A stretch of DNA of 64,000 nucleotides, taken from RPQJ01 sp963748985 (lineage in GTDB: Bacteria > Pseudomonadota > Gammaproteobacteria > Steroidobacterales > Steroidobacteraceae). Below, one piece after another: positions 62,926-64,000 of the stretch; position 1 is the first letter of the stretch, and each line of letters starts with the position of its first letter. A program made the position numbers and the translations under genes. The notes under the pieces were generated by a model. It did no database searches, was not told the DNA's origin, and saw nothing but the letters and a program-made list of their open reading frames with translations. The stretch lies in assembly GCA_963748985.1 (NCBI GenBank), contig CAVVKQ010000011.1:124001-188000 (forward strand). The letters run 5' to 3'.

Positions 62926-64000
62926 TCAATGGATCCACTGGACGCGGGACAGCAATGTCCTCGTATTGCCGTCGATGCCATCCCGTTTGAGGTTGATGTC
63001 TCCGTAGGTGACGCTAAGTCGCCAGCGGCGCGTCGCCCACCAGTTCACCCCCGCCCACCAGCCGTCCATTACGCCGCCGGAAACGGACCGATCGTTGAGA
63101 TCGATCTGGCCGAAACGACCGAACAACTCGAGTGCGCCCCAGTGGCCTTGCGGCAGTACTCGCCGGGCGTAGCCGGTCTTGCGGTCGTAAGGACGATGCT
63201 CGCCGGTCAAGACCCAGGATCCGGTCACGTAATAGCCTTCGAAGCGCGGATTGTCCGACGCCGCCGAGTTGACGGAAGACGTGACGTACTCGCCCAGCAG
63301 CGAGTAGCCGCCGGCGTTCCACAGGATTTCGAGCCCCGTGTTCCAGGCGTGATCCGCGGCCATGGTGCCCGTGTCCACGTAATAGTCGGCCACGTGCGAA
63401 GCGGGCGTGCCGTGAAAGCGAAGCTTGTGGTCGTCACCGCCGACGTACCGCGCACTGGCGCCCAGGTGAAGATAGTGGGTTCCGTCTCCCGACCAGATCG
63501 GCAATACGGTGAGTCGCGCTGCGAAGTCATTGCCTGCCGCGCTCGCGCTGTCGCCGCTGATCAGCCAGTCGTTGAACCAGCCGACTGCCCAGGTCGCGCG
63601 CTGCCCGAAAATCGCTTTTGACTGCTGGACACCGATGTCGCGGGAGCGCACGAACGGATTCAACAGCCGCTCGCTTTGCGGCAGGCTGTGTGTGTCGCCC
63701 GCCACCTCGTAGACGAAGGGCTCCTTCATCTTGCCGAGGGTCATCGTTCCGACGTGCTCGAAGTCGGTCGAGACCCTCAAGTCGCTGGGCGACCACTCGG
63801 GGTCACCCGGGTTCTTTTCGAATCCCTCGTACTCGTAGCTAAGCACGTAGTTCCACGTGCGGAAGAGTTCGAAGTGCCCGCGCGCCATCAAGCGCAAGGC
63901 GCGGACTTCGAACTGGTCACGTTGGTTGCCCACTTGCAGTTTGCTCGCATCATCCTGCGTAAAGCTCGTGTAGTCCGCCGGCAGCACCATGAGTCCGAAC
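62926..64000 (-). CDS. Phosphate-selective porin O/P family protein (OprP-like), 5' partial
   Basis: The visible 358 codons run off the right edge in frame (FGLMVLPADY), so the start and signal peptide lie outside. Trimeric 16-strand porin pattern: RFRALRLMARGHFEL-type strands, TMTLGKMKEPFVYE and SQSKAIFGQRATWAVGWF-type loops, and the C-terminal RTLLSRVQWIH. The basic loop residues that select phosphate cannot be confirmed. It mediates anion or other small-solute uptake. Confidence 0.85.
   Translation of the reverse strand, partial: FGLMVLPADYTSFTQDDASKLQVGNQRDQFEVRALRLMARGHFELFRTWNYVLSYEYEGFEKNPGDPEWSPSDLRVSTDFEHVGTMTLGKMKEPFVYEVAGDTHSLPQSERLLNPFVRSRDIGVQQSKAIFGQRATWAVGWFNDWLISGDSASAAGNDFAARLTVLPIWSGDGTHYLHLGASARYVGGDDHKLRFHGTPASHVADYYVDTGTMAADHAWNTGLEILWNAGGYSLLGEYVTSSVNSAASDNPRFEGYYVTGSWVLTGEHRPYDRKTGYARRVLPQGHWGALELFGRFGQIDLNDRSVSGGVMDGWWAGVNWWATRRWRLSVTYGDINLKRDGIDGNTRTLLSRVQWIH

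Overview
The window is GC-rich chromosomal DNA from a gammaproteobacterium. Three things suggest this: the order ygfB (UPF0149)-pepP-ubiH-ubiI-like, divergent from a ZapB-like gene, zapA, 6S RNA and the 5-formyltetrahydrofolate cyclo-ligase gene; rplM-rpsI followed by tRNA-Gln; and a CRP/Vfr-type regulator. A Xanthomonadales/Steroidobacterales/Nevskiales-like lineage would fit, but the sequence alone does not settle the genus.

Layout. 0-10.6 kb is one long leftward block: a tandem glycine riboswitch with an intrinsic terminator, then gcvT-gcvH-gcvPA-gcvPB, dgkA, a PfkB sugar/nucleoside kinase, a large two-protease-domain HtrA-like protein, a TsaC/Sua5 tRNA-modification enzyme and the start of a PLP decarboxylase. 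10.8-20 kb holds small hypotheticals, a DUF885 peptidase, ispG, rsgA and a frameshifted katG. 20-34 kb is mostly core metabolism: acyl-CoA dehydrogenase, two ubiquinone hydroxylases, pepP, cell-division accessory genes, 6S RNA, a 22-residue lysine-rich ORF, rpiA and glcDEF. 34-51 kb is an accessory region of small single-domain proteins (VOC, GFA, DUF1801, YCII, SnoaL, SRPBCC, GNAT, DUF4188, DUF4256 and others) with several decayed genes. Short palindromic elements resembling integron attC sites lie against some of the stop codons. 51-59.6 kb returns to core genes (tRNA-Gln, rpsI, rplM, coq7, a crp-like gene, rpe, djlA, purC, a BtuF-like protein, yihY). 60-64 kb is a cluster of outer-membrane proteins, including one gene with an in-frame stop and one fragment.

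How the parts connect. The riboswitch probably turns on glycine cleavage when glycine is abundant. UbiH, a UbiI/F-type enzyme and Coq7 together could supply ring hydroxylations of ubiquinone synthesis. GlcDEF oxidises glycolate to glyoxylate.

Most notable: a 31-bp perfect inverted repeat sits inside the first glycine aptamer; a relic integron-like cassette region occupies 43-50 kb; GGGGTTA repeats with G-quadruplex potential occur twice; two operons look leaderless; and several genes are broken (katG, yihY, a DUF3313 gene, ydeI-like, DUF1697, GFA genes, a panD-like remnant). Some single-base breaks could be sequencing or assembly errors.
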